Origin: Tragulus kanchil
Lineage: Eukaryota > Chordata > Mammalia > Artiodactyla > Tragulidae
Direction of reading: 5' to 3'
Length of the DNA: 64,000 nt
Assembly: GCA_022376925.1 (NCBI GenBank)
Contig: JAIOJX010000032.1
Coordinates: 171,641,979 to 171,705,978 of the forward strand
This document shows, piece by piece, positions 1 through 12,146 of this stretch. Under the pieces are notes generated by a model. It did no database searches, was not told the origin of the DNA, and was given only the letters and a program-made list of their open reading frames with translations. The position numbers were made by a program, and so were the translations under genes. The first letter of the stretch is position 1. Every line of letters starts with the position of its first letter.

Positions 1-2420
1 CCAATAAACATCAAAAAAGGTACACACCCCCAACCACCACTTCGTCAGATGGTGCAGCTGTCTGTGCAGTTTCAGTGAGTCAGAAACCGGGGGACGGTGC
101 TGGCTGACAAGGTGTCAGAGCACCGAGGAGGCACTGGGCATCAGGCCTCAGGCGCACCTCACCTGAGAGGACCAAGCCCCGCCTGATCATTTCACCACTG
201 GTCACCCATCTGTCAGCAGGGGAGTAAAAGGAAAAACAGACAAAAGCTGAAATCTGAATATGAAAAACCGCTGCTCACGACTTAGGAAACAATTCCTAAG
301 TAATCACATGTTCTTTGTACACTTGTTCCTAAAGCAGCATATTTTAAAGACATTTCAAACATGATGAAAGTTGAAACCTACCCGGAAGCCGAGTTCTTGT
401 ATTCCGCTTGCACACCTGTACACTCATTTCCCTAGATGCAACAACTGTCTATCAGCACGTCTGCCTCACAGTTATGTTTCTCTTTGTTATTGAAGTAAGG
501 GGCCGTGATCATGATGCTTCACCGTTATTTAAATACTTCCACCTGCATCTCCTAGGAATGAGGACAGTTCCTACAAATCACCATCCCTTCAAAACTAACA
601 GTAATTCCTAGACAGTCTCCCACGGTCCCGCATTCAGCATTCCCCAGAGTCACATGGATGGCTTCCGTAGGTTTGATTTTGTTTTGTTTTTAGACCAAGA
701 TCTGACACAGACTCACTCACTACACCTGACTGTTCATCTCTTGCATTTTTCTTTCCAACTAGAAGGGTTTTGATGTATGAGTAATTCAAGGGCCTAAAAC
801 AAAACCAGATTTTTCTGGCTGTAGCAGTTTGTCCTTGCACACTTCAGCCAATGTCTTTCCAAGATTAATAAGACTTTTCTTTAAACATGAGCGAGAGAAG
901 CTACCCCAGTCCTGGAGTTCTCCATCGCCTTGGTGGCACCCTTCCTCTGTCAGGGAAGAGGAGGTGAGGTGGGCCTTGTCTGGAAGCGATGTGAGACGGA
1001 ACAGGGGTCACGTGCTCCTGCCAGCACGGGTCTGTGCCCCAGCTTCTGCCCTGGGATGTTCTGCACGGCCAAGCCTGAGGCCGACAGAAGGGGCCTTGTC
1101 CTATCTTACCACTGCAAATCCAGAGCCCCCGCCAAAGACTGCTCTAGCTAGGTCTCCAAAAGGGCCAAGAGGGAACTCTCACGAGGATTCACGTGGCTGT
1201 GTTTCCTCTGGGAGAGCCACCAGCTGTGGCTAGGGGACGCTTGCTGGCACAGAGGCAGGGCCCTGGACTCGGCCTTACAGGCTGGTGACCTTGGGGGCGA
1301 GTATCGAGGGCGCATCCCACCCGCCTCCCAGGCCGGAATGCCGGGAGGATCAAGTCAGGGTTCACAAGAGCTCAGCACATCTGGCAGGTGACCGCCGGAC
1401 CGGAGGAGAACCCCCGTGGGGCTGCCTGGCGTATGGAAATGGAGTGGGGTGCCCCCCAAACTGCTGTGCCTTCCTAGATGCAAAAACACCCTTTTCCTGA
1501 CTGCGAACTGCACCTCTTTATTTCTGTCTCATTCTTCTACATAATGAACATCTTTTAATGAAAAAAATTCACGGAGTTTAGCTTTTTGCTGCAGGCAGGA
1601 GTTAGGATCAGTCAGCCAGAGCGATCTGTTACTCTGGCTGTGTTCCTCACGGGCAGCAGCCACGAGAGGAGCGCCTTCTCACAGAGGGGCACCCCAGGCA
1701 GCTGTCCAGGTGGGCCTGGAGACCGCCGCCCCAGAGTGACAGCGACACCGCAGACGCCCGCTCAGCGCACAGCCCGGGTCGGGTTCTCTCCACCTGGAGA
1801 GAGTCACTGGCTGATCTTCTGAGGGGGCTTTTGCTTCTGGTCGTCAGTGACCCAGTTCCTTCCCCACTCTGGGGAATGAGGTCAGTGCCAGGCAGCCACG
1901 CTCACGCTGCTCACTGACTCGGTCCCGCAGGAGGGTCCCGCACCCGGGACCCCGTGCGCGTGCGCACAGGGTGCTGAGTCGCGTGGACAAAGTCACCAGG
2001 TGGGCGGAGGCGGAAAGGAAACCCTGGGCTTTGACCTCCACACTGGCCCGGCTCGTTCTTCTCTAAGTTTCTACTGGAAAGGTAAAGACTTTTGCTGAAC
2101 TGGTGATTCTGGAATACGTGTGAGAAAACAAACATTCCTACAATCAGACTTCCGTGCCCCAGGAAAAGTGGGCTTCCACAAAAGAACCACGTAGCTCCGA
2201 CCAGGCCTCAGCGACTCCCCAGTCCCTCAGAGCCTGGACTCGCTGGCCGACTCCCCGATCGGAGCGCGGAATGCTTTCCCCAGGCCAGAGTAAAAGCCAG
2301 CTGGACCGGGACGGGGAGCAGCTCTTTCTCCTGGGCCATGGACATCTTTTCTGGCACGGCTATTCTTGCCTAGACCTGGCTCTGGAAGTGACATAAATCT
2401 CACTACACTTAACAAGCAAT
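1..2420. other. Intron of PPP2R5C (downstream of the alternative first exon), no gene seen
   Basis: This is mostly unique sequence with short frames on both strands, none with codon structure or a family I recognise. The common exon expected after HIR/FK (starting in an Asp codon) was not found here and probably lies further left. Confidence 0.6.
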
Positions 2421-2434
2421 TGAAACTCAAGGAA

Positions 2435-2600
2435 TCGTCTCGATTAGGGGTGGGCAAACTAGGTCCCCCAGGCCAAATCTGGCCAGCCACCTGTTTTTCA
2501 AATAAAGCTTTATTGGAACACGGTTCATGGGCATCTACAGCTGCTTTCAGGGCCAAAATATTTACTCTCCAGCCTGTGCTGAAAAAGTCCGTCAGTCCCA
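2435..2600 (-). mobile_element. hAT-Charlie-type MER DNA transposon remnant
   Basis: The sequence GGGGTGGGCAAACT, then a run ending in CCAAATCTGGCC and AATAAAGCTTTATTGGAACA, and later AAATATTTACT with GAAAAAGT, follows a well-known non-autonomous mammalian hAT element. It is diverged, so old. The exact subfamily and orientation are from memory. Confidence 0.55.
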
Positions 2601-2604
2601 GTCG

Positions 2605-2732
2605 AGATCTGTGCTGTCCAATACAACGGCCACTAGATACAAGTCTATTTAAATGTAAAATAACAAAAATGAAATAAAACAAAAAATTCCACCTCTCAGG
2701 TGTATGAGCCACATACCAAGGGCTCAGCAGTC
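2605..2732. mobile_element. MER1-type DNA transposon remnant
   Basis: GTGCTGTCCAATACAACGGC at the left and GAGCCACATACCAAG...CTCAGCAG at the right resemble the termini of MER1-group elements with an internal deletion. Confidence 0.45.
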
Positions 2733-4472
2733 ACCTAGGACTGAGGGCCAGCGCGGCGGACGACACAGATCATGCCCACCACTGCAGACAGTGCTCCCGG
2801 GCGGCCCTGGAAGGAAGGACTGAAGTCATCAAGCTAAACTTACAGCCACCGAGCCCCCGGTGACGCCTCTCCATCTCCAGACAGAGAAGTCTAGGCTGAG
2901 TTTCAACAATACGTTCCTGTCACACTTCTGAGGCTCTGCTAATTCCCTATACTAACTGCAAACTCTAGCCTACATAGTGGGACATAAGTAGCAAGCCAAC
3001 TGGGGCTACTAATCAATTTAGTGAGTGTATTGCTTACGTGACTGACTGCCCACCATCCAGGGAACCATAAACTCTCAAAGCTGGGCCACACGCTGGCTTC
3101 AGAGTCCGAATTAGGAACCTGCTTGGAGCAGGTGACAGGGACTCGACAGGTATTCGTGAATGAAGAAATGAACTCTGGGCACAAAAACCGGCATTCACCA
3201 GGGGCCAGTGGAACAGGTGGATACTGAGAAGACACTGGGAAAAACCTGCTATTACCATCCTGTGGCAAAAGGTTCTACAGCCAAAATTTCTATTTTAAAT
3301 TGAATTTTAAAAAATTCCACACAAAACAAAACAACTGCCTGGGTTTGGGTTCTGGCCCTACCACCTGCAGGCTGCGTGGTTACTTTGCTGGGTGTGGAAG
3401 ATCCCTCTGCTCTGCAGGCAGTGGGAGCGGAGCTGGAGGTGAGCTGCGGCCGCCCCTCCCCTTCCCAGCACCAGGACCACCTCGGGCTCTCCCGCCCCGG
3501 TTCTTCCTCACCAGCCCAGACTCTGCCTTTCCGGTGTCCTGCACCCGGGCCCCTGCTAATCGGGTCTCTCCACTAACCCATCGGTGCCTCCGGGGTGGGG
3601 ACTCTCCGCACTGGACACACAGAGAAGATGCTCAGTGGATATTAAATTGATCAAGACTCTTAAAAGCCAACAGAATAAAAATTAGTTTTGCTAAACCACT
3701 CATTAACATGCTTGCTCTAAAAAGTCCTTAAGAGTAAATCAAGTGTTCTTGACTCATTCGCTATTTGGACCAGAAGTTAGGCTTAGGCCCTACAGGTTAT
3801 TTCTTCTTAAAAACTCAAGTCTCTTTAAGGTTAATACACTTCACTGTTTCTCCTTTACAATTACACAGAGAGCCCCCACCATTCAACAAACAGGAAAAAA
3901 AAAAATCCAAACTGGTTGGGGTAAAGTCTTGGAATTGAAAAAAAATCAATGTGGTAAAAGAAATAAAATCAAATTATTCCAGTTTGGAATATATTCATAG
4001 TTCAAAAAAATGACTCATACATTAAGTGTTTAATAAAACCAGAAAACTCAAACTAAAAATAAAATCTTATTTATAAGAAGATACCTTAAAAAGTTCAAAA
4101 ATAAACATTTTATATGCAATAAAATTTTCTTATTGCTAACGAGTCAGTCGCTGTTTAAAAATTTAGATGGAAACACAGTCAGTTTGTTTTTGCCCCTTTG
4201 GCTCCTGCAAGTGAAACACCCAGCGGCCCTCTGTGGTCAGCACTGGAGAGCCTCTGGGTGCGTTACAGCACGGTGTGGCCCACAGGCCGGCCACTGTGGG
4301 CGTGAGCTCCCACCAGCCTCACTTCAGAAGGTTCAGAGAGAAAAGCAACCTGTATCTGATTCCAATAGACTGGGTGCTCCTGCAGTTTTACCTTCCTTCC
4401 CCAGGTCCACCCCGGGATCTGAGGTCCCTGGCAGTCAGTCCCCGAGAGCTCCTGCCCCCACCCTTCCTCACC
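2733..4472. other. Intron, mostly unique sequence
   Basis: No exon or recognisable gene is seen. About 3340-3640 may hold a diverged MIR. From 3650 to 4200 the DNA is A+T-rich. Confidence 0.5.
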
Positions 4473-5434
4473 CGGTCCTGACAGTTAAAACTGTGTGTGA
4501 GCACAGAGCTGGGGTATTATATAAATTTTAAAGTGATTTCATGAAGCTTAACGATCATTTTCTATTTCACCCAATTACAAAAAACCTGTATAACAGTATA
4601 TGTAAATGCTAAGAAAAAGCATAAGACTATCCTAACACCTAAGTTCTAATATAAGTGTTAATTACTATGGCAATTGTGTTTTTAAGCTAAATTCTGACTC
4701 AAACTTTGTATCAACTACAAGTGGCGAACTCTAACTATTAAAAGTCATCTGTACACATTGAAAACTTGTTTCCACTGAAAATTTCAAGGCACATGTCAAT
4801 ACGGAGTCTATTTAAACGCAAAGTATCTCCTACTATCCCACGAAAACGCTCACAGCCCAGAAATCATGACCCACAATGGATGTCAGTATCTCAGAGCACT
4901 GGTACATTCCGTTTTCAGGCTCCGTGGCAAGCACAAAAACGACCCTTTCAAAGGAAGTTCTCTCCTGATCGTCTCTGCCTATTTTCTGACTGCAACCCAT
5001 TTTTAATTCAGAGGCGCGTCCCCGGTGAAACCTAGGGGTGCTAAGCAGCGCAGATGCACAGAAACTCCGCGCACGGACAACTTGGCCAGGCGGCCGCCCG
5101 CCTCCCCTTCCTACCCCCACCCGACGCCTTCCCGGGCAGTGACTTCACATCCTTTGACATCAGCACGGCTCTGAAAGGGGGATGGGAGAGCGAGCAGAAA
5201 GCAGAAAAACCAGCTTTGAACTATGCAGGCAAGGCCCCTCTCCAGACTCAAATTCTGTAAGTAGTTCCTAAAATGCCAAGCGGCGTGACACACCCAGCCT
5301 CCTCCGGTGAGGTCTGCCGCGAAACGGGGCGGATTCTGCGAGAAAGGACTTCCTGCTTTTCTTATCTGAAGCACAATGGCCATTTATTAACTAACCACAG
5401 AAGGTTCCGTTTCAGTGAAACACACATAACTTAC

Positions 5435-5527
5435 CTCGAATGTGGAGAAGGGCCACGGGCTGGAGAGGCCCGTTGGCGCTGGCCGCCTCCACCACCATCC
5501 CGCTCCCGCTCTGTTACATGTCAACAT
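5435..5527 (-). pseudogene. PPP2R5C: PPP2R5C alternative first exon, left duplicate with 1-base deletion
   Basis: This copy is one base shorter than the intact copy at 6530-6623: the C run near 5505 has three Cs where the intact copy has four. From its ATG the frame shifts after about eight codons and loses the conserved MVVEAA...LLHIR stretch. Its upstream flank becomes garbled beyond about 5541 and then jumps to the start of the next duplicate, so its promoter is missing. It is best read as an erroneous contig end, not a real exon or pseudogene. Confidence 0.8.
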
Positions 5528-6529
5528 CGAGGCTTCAGCGGGAAGGCAGTTCGCACATTAAGCGCGTCGGTCCTGACAGTTAAAACTGTGTGTGAGCACA
5601 GAGCTGGGGTATTATATAAATTTTAAAGTGATTTCATGAAGCTTAACGATCATTTTCTATTTCACCCAATTACAAAAAACCTGTATAACAGTATATGTAA
5701 ATGCTAAGAAAAAGCATAAGACTATCCTAACACCTAAGTTCTAATATAAGTGTTAATTACTATGGCAATTGTGTTTTTAAGCTAAATTCTGACTCAAACT
5801 TTGTATCAACTACAAGTGGCGAACTCTAACTATTAAAAGTCATCTGTACACATTGAAAACTTGTTTCCACTGAAAATTTCAAGGCACATGTCAATACGGA
5901 GTCTATTTAAACGCAAAGTATCTCCTACTATCCCACGAAAACGCTCACAGCCCAGAAATCATGACCCACAATGGATGTCAGTATCTCAGAGCACTGGTAC
6001 ATTCCGTTTTCAGGCTCCGTGGCAAGCACAAAAACGACCCTTTCAAAGGAAGTTCTCTCCTGATCGTCTCTGCCTATTTTCTGACTGCAACCCATTTTTA
6101 ATTCAGAGGCGCGTCCCCGGTGAAACCTAGGGGTGCTAAGCAGCGCAGATGCACAGAAACTCCGCGCACGGACAACTTGGCCAGGCGGCCGCCCGCCTCC
6201 CCTTCCTACCCCCACCCGACGCCTTCCCGGGCAGTGACTTCACATCCTTTGACATCAGCACGGCTCTGAAAGGGGGATGGGAGAGCGAGCAGAAAGCAGA
6301 AAAACCAGCTTTGAACTATGCAGGCAAGGCCCCTCTCCAGACTCAAATTCTGTAAGTAGTTCCTAAAATGCCAAGCGGCGTGACACACCCAGCCTCCTCC
6401 GGTGAGGTCTGCCGCGAAACGGGGCGGATTCTGCGAGAAAGGACTTCCTGCTTTTCTTATCTGAAGCACAATGGCCATTTATTAACTAACCACAGAAGGT
6501 TCCGTTTCAGTGAAACACACATAACTTAC

Positions 6530-6623
6530 CTCGAATGTGGAGAAGGGCCACGGGCTGGAGAGGCCCGTTGGCGCTGGCCGCCTCCACCACCATCCCGCTC
6601 CCCGCTCTGTTACATGTCAACAT
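6530..6623 (-). CDS. PPP2R5C: PPP2R5C alternative first exon, short isoform (intact copy)
   Basis: This minus-strand first exon encodes [16 protein letters not shown], then [15 protein letters not shown], plus one base (31 codons + G = 94 bases), and ends at a GTAAGT donor. It matches the alternative N-terminus of the short B56-gamma isoform as I recall it in human (MLTCNKAGSRMVVDAA...LLHIR, followed by DVPPADQ). The trailing G pairs with the same Asp codon used by exon 3, so both transcripts can share all downstream exons. Three copies of this exon exist in the window; only this one keeps the frame open from ATG to donor, thanks to a four-C run at about 6599-6602. CCAAT and CRE-like sites lie just upstream (6740-6773). 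Confidence 0.92.
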
Positions 6624-6800
6624 CGAGGCTTCAGCGGGAAGGCAGTGCACTCCTTAAGGCGAGAAACCAGCCTCCATTTTAGTTTAAAAAAAAGAGACAA
6701 ACTGAAGCTCCCTGCAGCTGGAGGGAACTGGCTGGTTCGTGATGTCAGCAGGCACGGGGCTCGCTGATTGGCCAGAAGCTGCAACTTAAAATGACACTAA
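6624..6800 (-). promoter_or_regulatory. PPP2R5C: Alternative (short-isoform) PPP2R5C promoter
   Basis: This is the region immediately upstream, on the minus strand, of the [10 protein letters not shown] first exon. It contains an inverted CCAAT box (GATTGGCC, 6766-6773) and a CRE-like TGATGTCA (6740-6747), about 120-150 bases from the ATG, which suits a compact proximal promoter. No clear TATA box is seen. The assignment rests on position and these two motifs. Confidence 0.55.
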
Positions 6801-7612
6801 AAAACTGCAAATGGAGAGAGCCTTCTGTTTGGCTGTCAGTGTGCGAGCAGAGCCTGGGCAGTGCTTGGCTCTCTGCAGCCTTCATTTCTCAGGAACTTTC
6901 AGGCAAAGATCCCGTCTCCTCAGGGGCAGGACGGCGGGCACAAGCCCAACGAGACTATGAACAAATGACTCTGAGAGAGCCACCAAAAAAATAAATAAAT
7001 AAAATTAAAAAAAGAAGTGCGCACATGTGTGTACGTGAACTTTAAATTTTAGCATTTTTCTAACTGGTACCCTACATTCACTGGGGCTTTCTACCCACCT
7101 GGCCACCTCCTGTTTTCTAATTACTTTAAAGTCTGTATCATATTTAACATGTGGGAGACCTAGTTCTTTATTTTAAGCAAATGCTATTCAAATATTAAAC
7201 AATTCCAGTTCATTAGTTTGGACTCTTGTTCAACTGTTCCTACTACCTAGTTATGAACTAATAATCCGCAAACACTAGTTTTGCTCTGGGTCTGATTTTT
7301 TTTTATCGGGAAAATTCAGTTAAAAATTATATGGCAAGTGAAAGCGTTAAATGTTAATAGCTAGAAAGTGCTATAAATTAAAGGTATTTATAGCACCTGT
7401 GAAAATTAAAAGTCATAAAATAAAATTGAAGTGTTTATTTATAAAATGCAACTTCCATTTTCGTGACACACCCAGCCTCCTCCGGTGAGGTCTGCCGCGA
7501 AACGGGGCGGATTCTGCGAGAAAGGACTTCCTGCTTTTCTTATCTGAAGCACAATGGCCATTTATTAACTAACCACAGAAGGTTCCGTTTCAGTGAAACA
7601 CACATAACTTAC

Positions 7613-7705
7613 CTCGAATGTGGAGAAGGGCCACGGGCTGGAGAGGCCCGTTGGCGCTGGCCGCCTCCACCACCATCCCGCTCCCGCTCTGTTACATGTC
7701 AACAT
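7613..7705 (-). pseudogene. PPP2R5C: PPP2R5C alternative first exon, right duplicate with 1-base deletion
   Basis: This third copy carries the same three-C version of the run (near 7683) and is therefore frame-shifted like the left copy. Unlike the left copy it keeps the complete upstream promoter region, including the CCAAT and CRE-like sites. Its downstream (left) side breaks abruptly at about 7462 where it joins the degraded end of the previous block. The three-C/four-C difference could be a sequencing error or an allelic indel, but only the four-C form encodes the conserved N-terminus. Confidence 0.8.
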
Positions 7706-7882
7706 CGAGGCTTCAGCGGGAAGGCAGTGCACTCCTTAAGGCGAGAAACCAGCCTCCATTTTAGTTTAAAAAAAAGAGACAAACTGAAGCTCCCTGCAGC
7801 TGGAGGGAACTGGCTGGTTCGTGATGTCAGCAGGCACGGGGCTCGCTGATTGGCCAGAAGCTGCAACTTAAAATGACACTAA
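7706..7882 (-). promoter_or_regulatory. PPP2R5C: Duplicate of the alternative PPP2R5C promoter
   Basis: This is the same CCAAT (7848-7855) and CRE-like promoter segment repeated 1082 bases to the right as part of the second ~1.1-kb duplicated block. Confidence 0.5.
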
Positions 7883-9039
7883 AAAACTGCAAATGGAGAG
7901 AGCCTTCTGTTTGGCTGTCAGTGTGCGAGCAGAGCCTGGGCAGTGCTTGGCTCTCTGCAGCCTTCATTTCTCAGGAACTTTCAGGCAAAGATCCCGTCTC
8001 CTCAGGGGCAGGACGGCGGGCACAAGCCCAACGAGACTATGAACAAATGACTCTGAGAGAGCCACCAAAAAAATAAATAAATAAAATTAAAAAAAGAAGT
8101 GCGCACATGTGTGTACGTGAACTTTAAATTTTAGCATTTTTCTAACTGGTACCCTACATTCACTGGGGCTTTCTACCCACCTGGCCACCTCCTGTTTTCT
8201 AATTACTTTAAAGTCTGTATCATATTTAACATGTGGGAGACCTAGTTCTTTATTTTAAGCAAATGCTATTCAAATATTAAACAATTCCAGTTCATTAGTT
8301 TGGACTCTTGTTCAACTGTTCCTACTACCTAGTTATGAACTAATAATCCGCAAACACTAGTTTTGCTCTGGGTCTGATTTTTTTTTATCGGGAAAATTCA
8401 GTTAAAAATTATATGGCAAGTGAAAGCGTTAAATGTTAATAGCTAGAAAGTGCTATAAATTAAAGGTATTTATAGCACCTGTGAAAATTAAAAGTCATAA
8501 AATAAAATTGAAGTGTTTATTTCTATACCTTAAAAATGTCAACTTCCACTTTTATTTTTCATATTCTGTTTAAAATTTCTGAATTAAAAAAAGATATTTA
8601 TTTTTATGGGGTTAGTACTAAAAGCTGTTATTCAGATCTTAGTTTCCTATCTTCAAAGAAGATAGGAAAAAGCTATTCCAAGAAAAAGGAGATCACTTCT
8701 GCATCAGAGTATCCTGGGGAGGGGGTGTACATACATGTGTGCTGGCGAGATGACTCCCCACAATAAGTGTTATTACCAGCTCCAAATCAGAGGGAATAAG
8801 CCATGAAAAGTCCCTGTGCCAGGCAGAACTGAAAAAAATTCCTCACTATACACACTCACACACACACCTCCCTAAGTTTGTCTAAACCAGGCAGAGTTTA
8901 AAAAAATTCCTCACTACACCCCCCCAAAATTTTTCCAAACCAGACAGAACTGAAAAATTCCTTACTACACCCACCCCACCCCAAACACCCCTAAGGTTGT
9001 CCAAACCATGCCTTCTTTCTCTTTTAAAAAACCCTTTGG

Positions 9040-9280
9040 GCCCCCTTTTTTCGGTTTTTATTTATTTCTTTTCGGCCTGTGTGGGCCTCCCGTGGCCGTG
9101 GCCTCTCTCGTTGCAGAGCAGCGGCTCTGCGTGCCTGCGCTCCAGAGCGCTGGCTCGTCATTGGACACCCTAGTCCAGCCGCTCCACGGCACTTGGGCTC
9201 TTCCCGGGCCAGGGATCGAACCGGTGCTCCTTACACGGCCAGGTGGACTCCTTCCCACTGGACCCCCAGGGAAGCCCCAA
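9040..9280 (-). mobile_element. CHR-type tRNA-derived SINE
   Basis: Read on the minus strand it begins GGGCTTCCCTGGGGGTCC and contains a B-box-like GGTTCGATCCC. It continues into the SINE body and ends in an A+T-rich tail. The same insertion recurs at 10097-10333 through duplication 3. Confidence 0.85.
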
Positions 9281-10096
9281 GCTATGCCTTCTCTTTTTTG
9301 AGTTCTCTCACAAATCCCCCCATCCCCACTTTTCCCTGCTTGTGGACAAGAACGAAGAAGCCCTCAGATTTCTAGACCTAATTCACAATAGTAAGAAATA
9401 CCTGAAATGGGCTGGGGTTTGCAGTTACACCTGTGGACGGGCACGCCAACACATCTGAGCGAGCAAATGTCTGGGGGCGCTTACTGGGTGCCCCCATGCT
9501 AGTAAGGAGGTAGTTAAATATTTTGCACCTGTGAAAATTAAAAGTCATAAAATAAAATTGAAGTGTTTATTTCTATACCTTAAAAATGTCAACTTCCACT
9601 TTTATTTTTCATATTCTGTTTAAAATTTCTGAATTAAAAAAAGATATTTATTTTTATGGGGTTAGTACTAAAAGCTGTTATTCAGATCTTAGTTTCCTAT
9701 CTTCAAAGAAGATAGGAAAAAGCTATTCCAAGAAAAAGGAGATCACTTCTGCATCAGAGTATCCTGGGGAGGGGGTGTACATACATGTGTGCTGGCGAGA
9801 TGACTCCCCACAATAAGTGTTATTACCAGCTCCAAATCAGAGGGAATAAGCCATGAAAAGTCCCTGTGCCAGGCAGAACTGAAAAAAATTCCTCACTATA
9901 CACACTCACACACACACCTCCCTAAGTTTGTCTAAACCAGGCAGAGTTTAAAAAAATTCCTCACTACACCCCCCCCCCAAATTTGTCCAAACCAGACAGA
10001 ACTGAAAAAATTCCTTACTACACCCACCCCCACCCCCAAACACCCCTAAGGTTGTCCAAACCATGCCTTCTTTCTCTTTTTTAAAAACCTTGGCCC

Positions 10097-10333
10097 CTTT
10101 TATCGGTTTTTTATTTATTTCTTTTCGGCCTGTGTGGGCCTCCCGTGGCCGTGGCCTCTCTCGTTGCAGAGCAGCGGCTCTGCGTGCCTGCGCTCCAGAG
10201 CGCTGGCTCGTCATTGGACACCCTAGTCCAGCCGCTCCACGGCACTTGGGCTCTTCCCGGGCCAGGGATCGAACCGGTGCTCCTTACACGGCCAGGTGGA
10301 CTCCTTCCCACTGGACCCCCAGGGAAGCCCCAA
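10097..10333 (-). mobile_element. CHR-type SINE (duplicate of the copy at 9040)
   Basis: This is the same SINE repeated by duplication 3, not an independent insertion. Confidence 0.85.
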
Positions 10334-10572
10334 GCTATGCCTTCTCTTTTTTGAGTTCTCTCACAAATCCCCCCATCCCCACTTTTCCCTGCTTGTGGAC
10401 AAGAACGAAGAAGCCCTCAGATTTCTAGACCTAATTCACAATAGTAAGAAATACCTGAAATGGGCTGGGGTTTGCAGTTACACCTGTGGACGGGCACGCC
10501 AACACATCTGAGCGAGCAAATGTCTGGGGGCGCTTACTGGGTGCCCCCATGCTAGTAAGGAGGTAGTTAATT

Positions 10573-12040
10573 ACTATATGGATTAACAGCCATTAAAAAA
10601 ATAATCAAATAAAAGCAAACCAAATTCTACCCTGGCCCCCCTCCGCAGAGATGAAGGATGCTGCTGGATGCCAAAGCTGGGCCACGAGGTTACTTCCGAC
10701 AAGCAACGGGGAGTGGGGGAGCAGCTCCCGCCAGGGCACACCCCTCCGGCCCGCCGGCCTGGCTCCGCTCCTATTTGAGCAACAGGAGCTCTGGGTCAGG
10801 TGCTGTGAATTAAGATCCTGGTGCTGGCCCTCTGGCTCATCAGATGTGCGGGGACGGCTCTCCCAGGACTCACCATCGCCTCACGCGCAGGAAATGAGGC
10901 CAGATGCACTCAGACTCGAGTGCAGTTGCGATTGAGACTCGCAGGGGCTTCCTGAGGGCTCGGAAAGCAGATGCTCCCTACAGATTTGTACTTTAAAAAG
11001 AGTGATTTGTTCTCAAAAGGTTTACTATTTCATACGAAACGTGCCTGTCCTAAGACGGTGCTGATGGGCGGGATGGAGAAACGACGGGGAAAGACTCCTG
11101 TAATCTCTGTGTAAAATATACAGATTAAAGCCGGACAGGAAGTGAAGACACTGCTCAATGTATTTCTCCTAATGATCTCGGATCAAAGGACCTCAGCTTT
11201 ATTAGTGATTTTCCCCTCTGCTCGTTTGAAGCCTTATGCATATGAAGTAGCTCTTTAAGGAACTCAAAGTCTGTGAGCTGAAAACCACTGGCGAAACAGA
11301 ATCTAAAACCTAAACAGACAGGTAAGTGATGTGCAGAAACAAACAAGACCGTCCGTCAGGAGAAGGCCGTGTCTGCACTGGAAGCACACATATCATACAT
11401 AAGCTGATGATACCATTTCCCCAAATTGACTGATAGTTTTAAAGAAATTCCATTCAAAATTCAGAGGCGTCTTCTTATTTGGGGGTAATTCTAAATTTCA
11501 CATGGGAAAATAAAAAGCATAAAGAATGAGAACACTTCTTAGGAGAAAAGCAGGTCCTGCTAACTAGGAAGCTTATGAGTGAAGGAGAGTGTGACGCGAA
11601 CCGAGGAGACAGCTCTCGGATGGGAACGCCATGGCCCCAGGGCAGGGGGTGCAGTTACACACGCGAGCCCCCCGGGCGGAGAGGGACGCTCACCCAGGGA
11701 CAGGGAGGATCGCCCAGACAGCTGGGTGGCTGGCTGCATGTGGGCAAGAGTCAATGAAAGTCTTCACCCCAAAATAAAACAGATGGTTCATTAAAAAAAT
11801 CAGTTAAAAATTTAAAAATCAAACCAGCCCTGCCTCTCGAATCCCGACAGCAGTGAGAAGAAGAGGGAGGTGACTGTCAACCCTCCAGCTGCAAAAGGCT
11901 ATTAAACCTGGACACGGCCTCAGGGACACTCCTCACATTAAAACAGCCTACAGGTTTCTGTAGGCTCCCGCCAAAACCCAAGAGGAAATAGAAAGTCGAT
12001 AATTCCAAGAAGTTAATAATGTAATTAATTAGGAAAAAAC
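10573..12040. other. Intron with a possible old L1 fragment
   Basis: No gene is seen. Around 11400-11550 the sequence resembles plus-strand L1 ORF2 (GAAATTCCATTCAAAATTC). The remainder is unique. Confidence 0.4.
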
Positions 12041-12044
12041 TGGG

Positions 12045-12146
12045 CAAATTCTGGGAGACAGTGAGAGACAGGGAGGCCCAGGGTGCTGCGGTCCACGGGG
12101 TGGCAAAGAGCTGGACACGACTGAGCAGCGGAACAACAACAATCAG
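12045..12146 (+). mobile_element. Bov-A-type SINE fragment (BovB 3' tail)
   Basis: The GACAGGGAGGCCCAGGGTGC, GGTGGCAAAGAGCTGGACAC and GACTGAGCAGCGGAACAACA segments are the typical BovB-derived 3' part of Bov-A and Bov-tA elements. Confidence 0.85.

Larger units (their letters stand above)
4473..6662. repeat. Tandem ~1.1-kb duplication 1 (offset 1095)
   Basis: Bases 4473-5567 recur as 5568-6662. Identity is near-perfect until about 5541, after which the left copy is garbled before jumping to the start of the right copy. The block carries the alternative first exon of PPP2R5C. Confidence 0.95.
6379..8545. repeat. Tandem ~1.1-kb duplication 2 (offset 1082-1083)
   Basis: Bases 6379-7461 recur as 7462-8545. 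The left copy is degraded over its last ~20 bases (7441-7461). It overlaps duplication 1, so the segment around the alternative first exon is present three times. Confidence 0.95.
8475..10572. repeat. Tandem ~1.05-kb duplication 3 (offset 1050)
   Basis: Bases 8475-9524 recur as 9525-10572. The copies differ mainly by C- and A-run lengths, for example around 8918-8935 versus 9968-9985. Both contain the same CHR-type SINE. Confidence 0.95.

Noticed and set aside
1..5434. The common PPP2R5C exon expected after the alternative first exon
   Set aside because: I looked for the conserved B56 core opening (Asp-Val-Pro-Pro... and QKLRQCC) on the minus strand and did not see it; it probably lies beyond the left edge, though I could not run a translated search.
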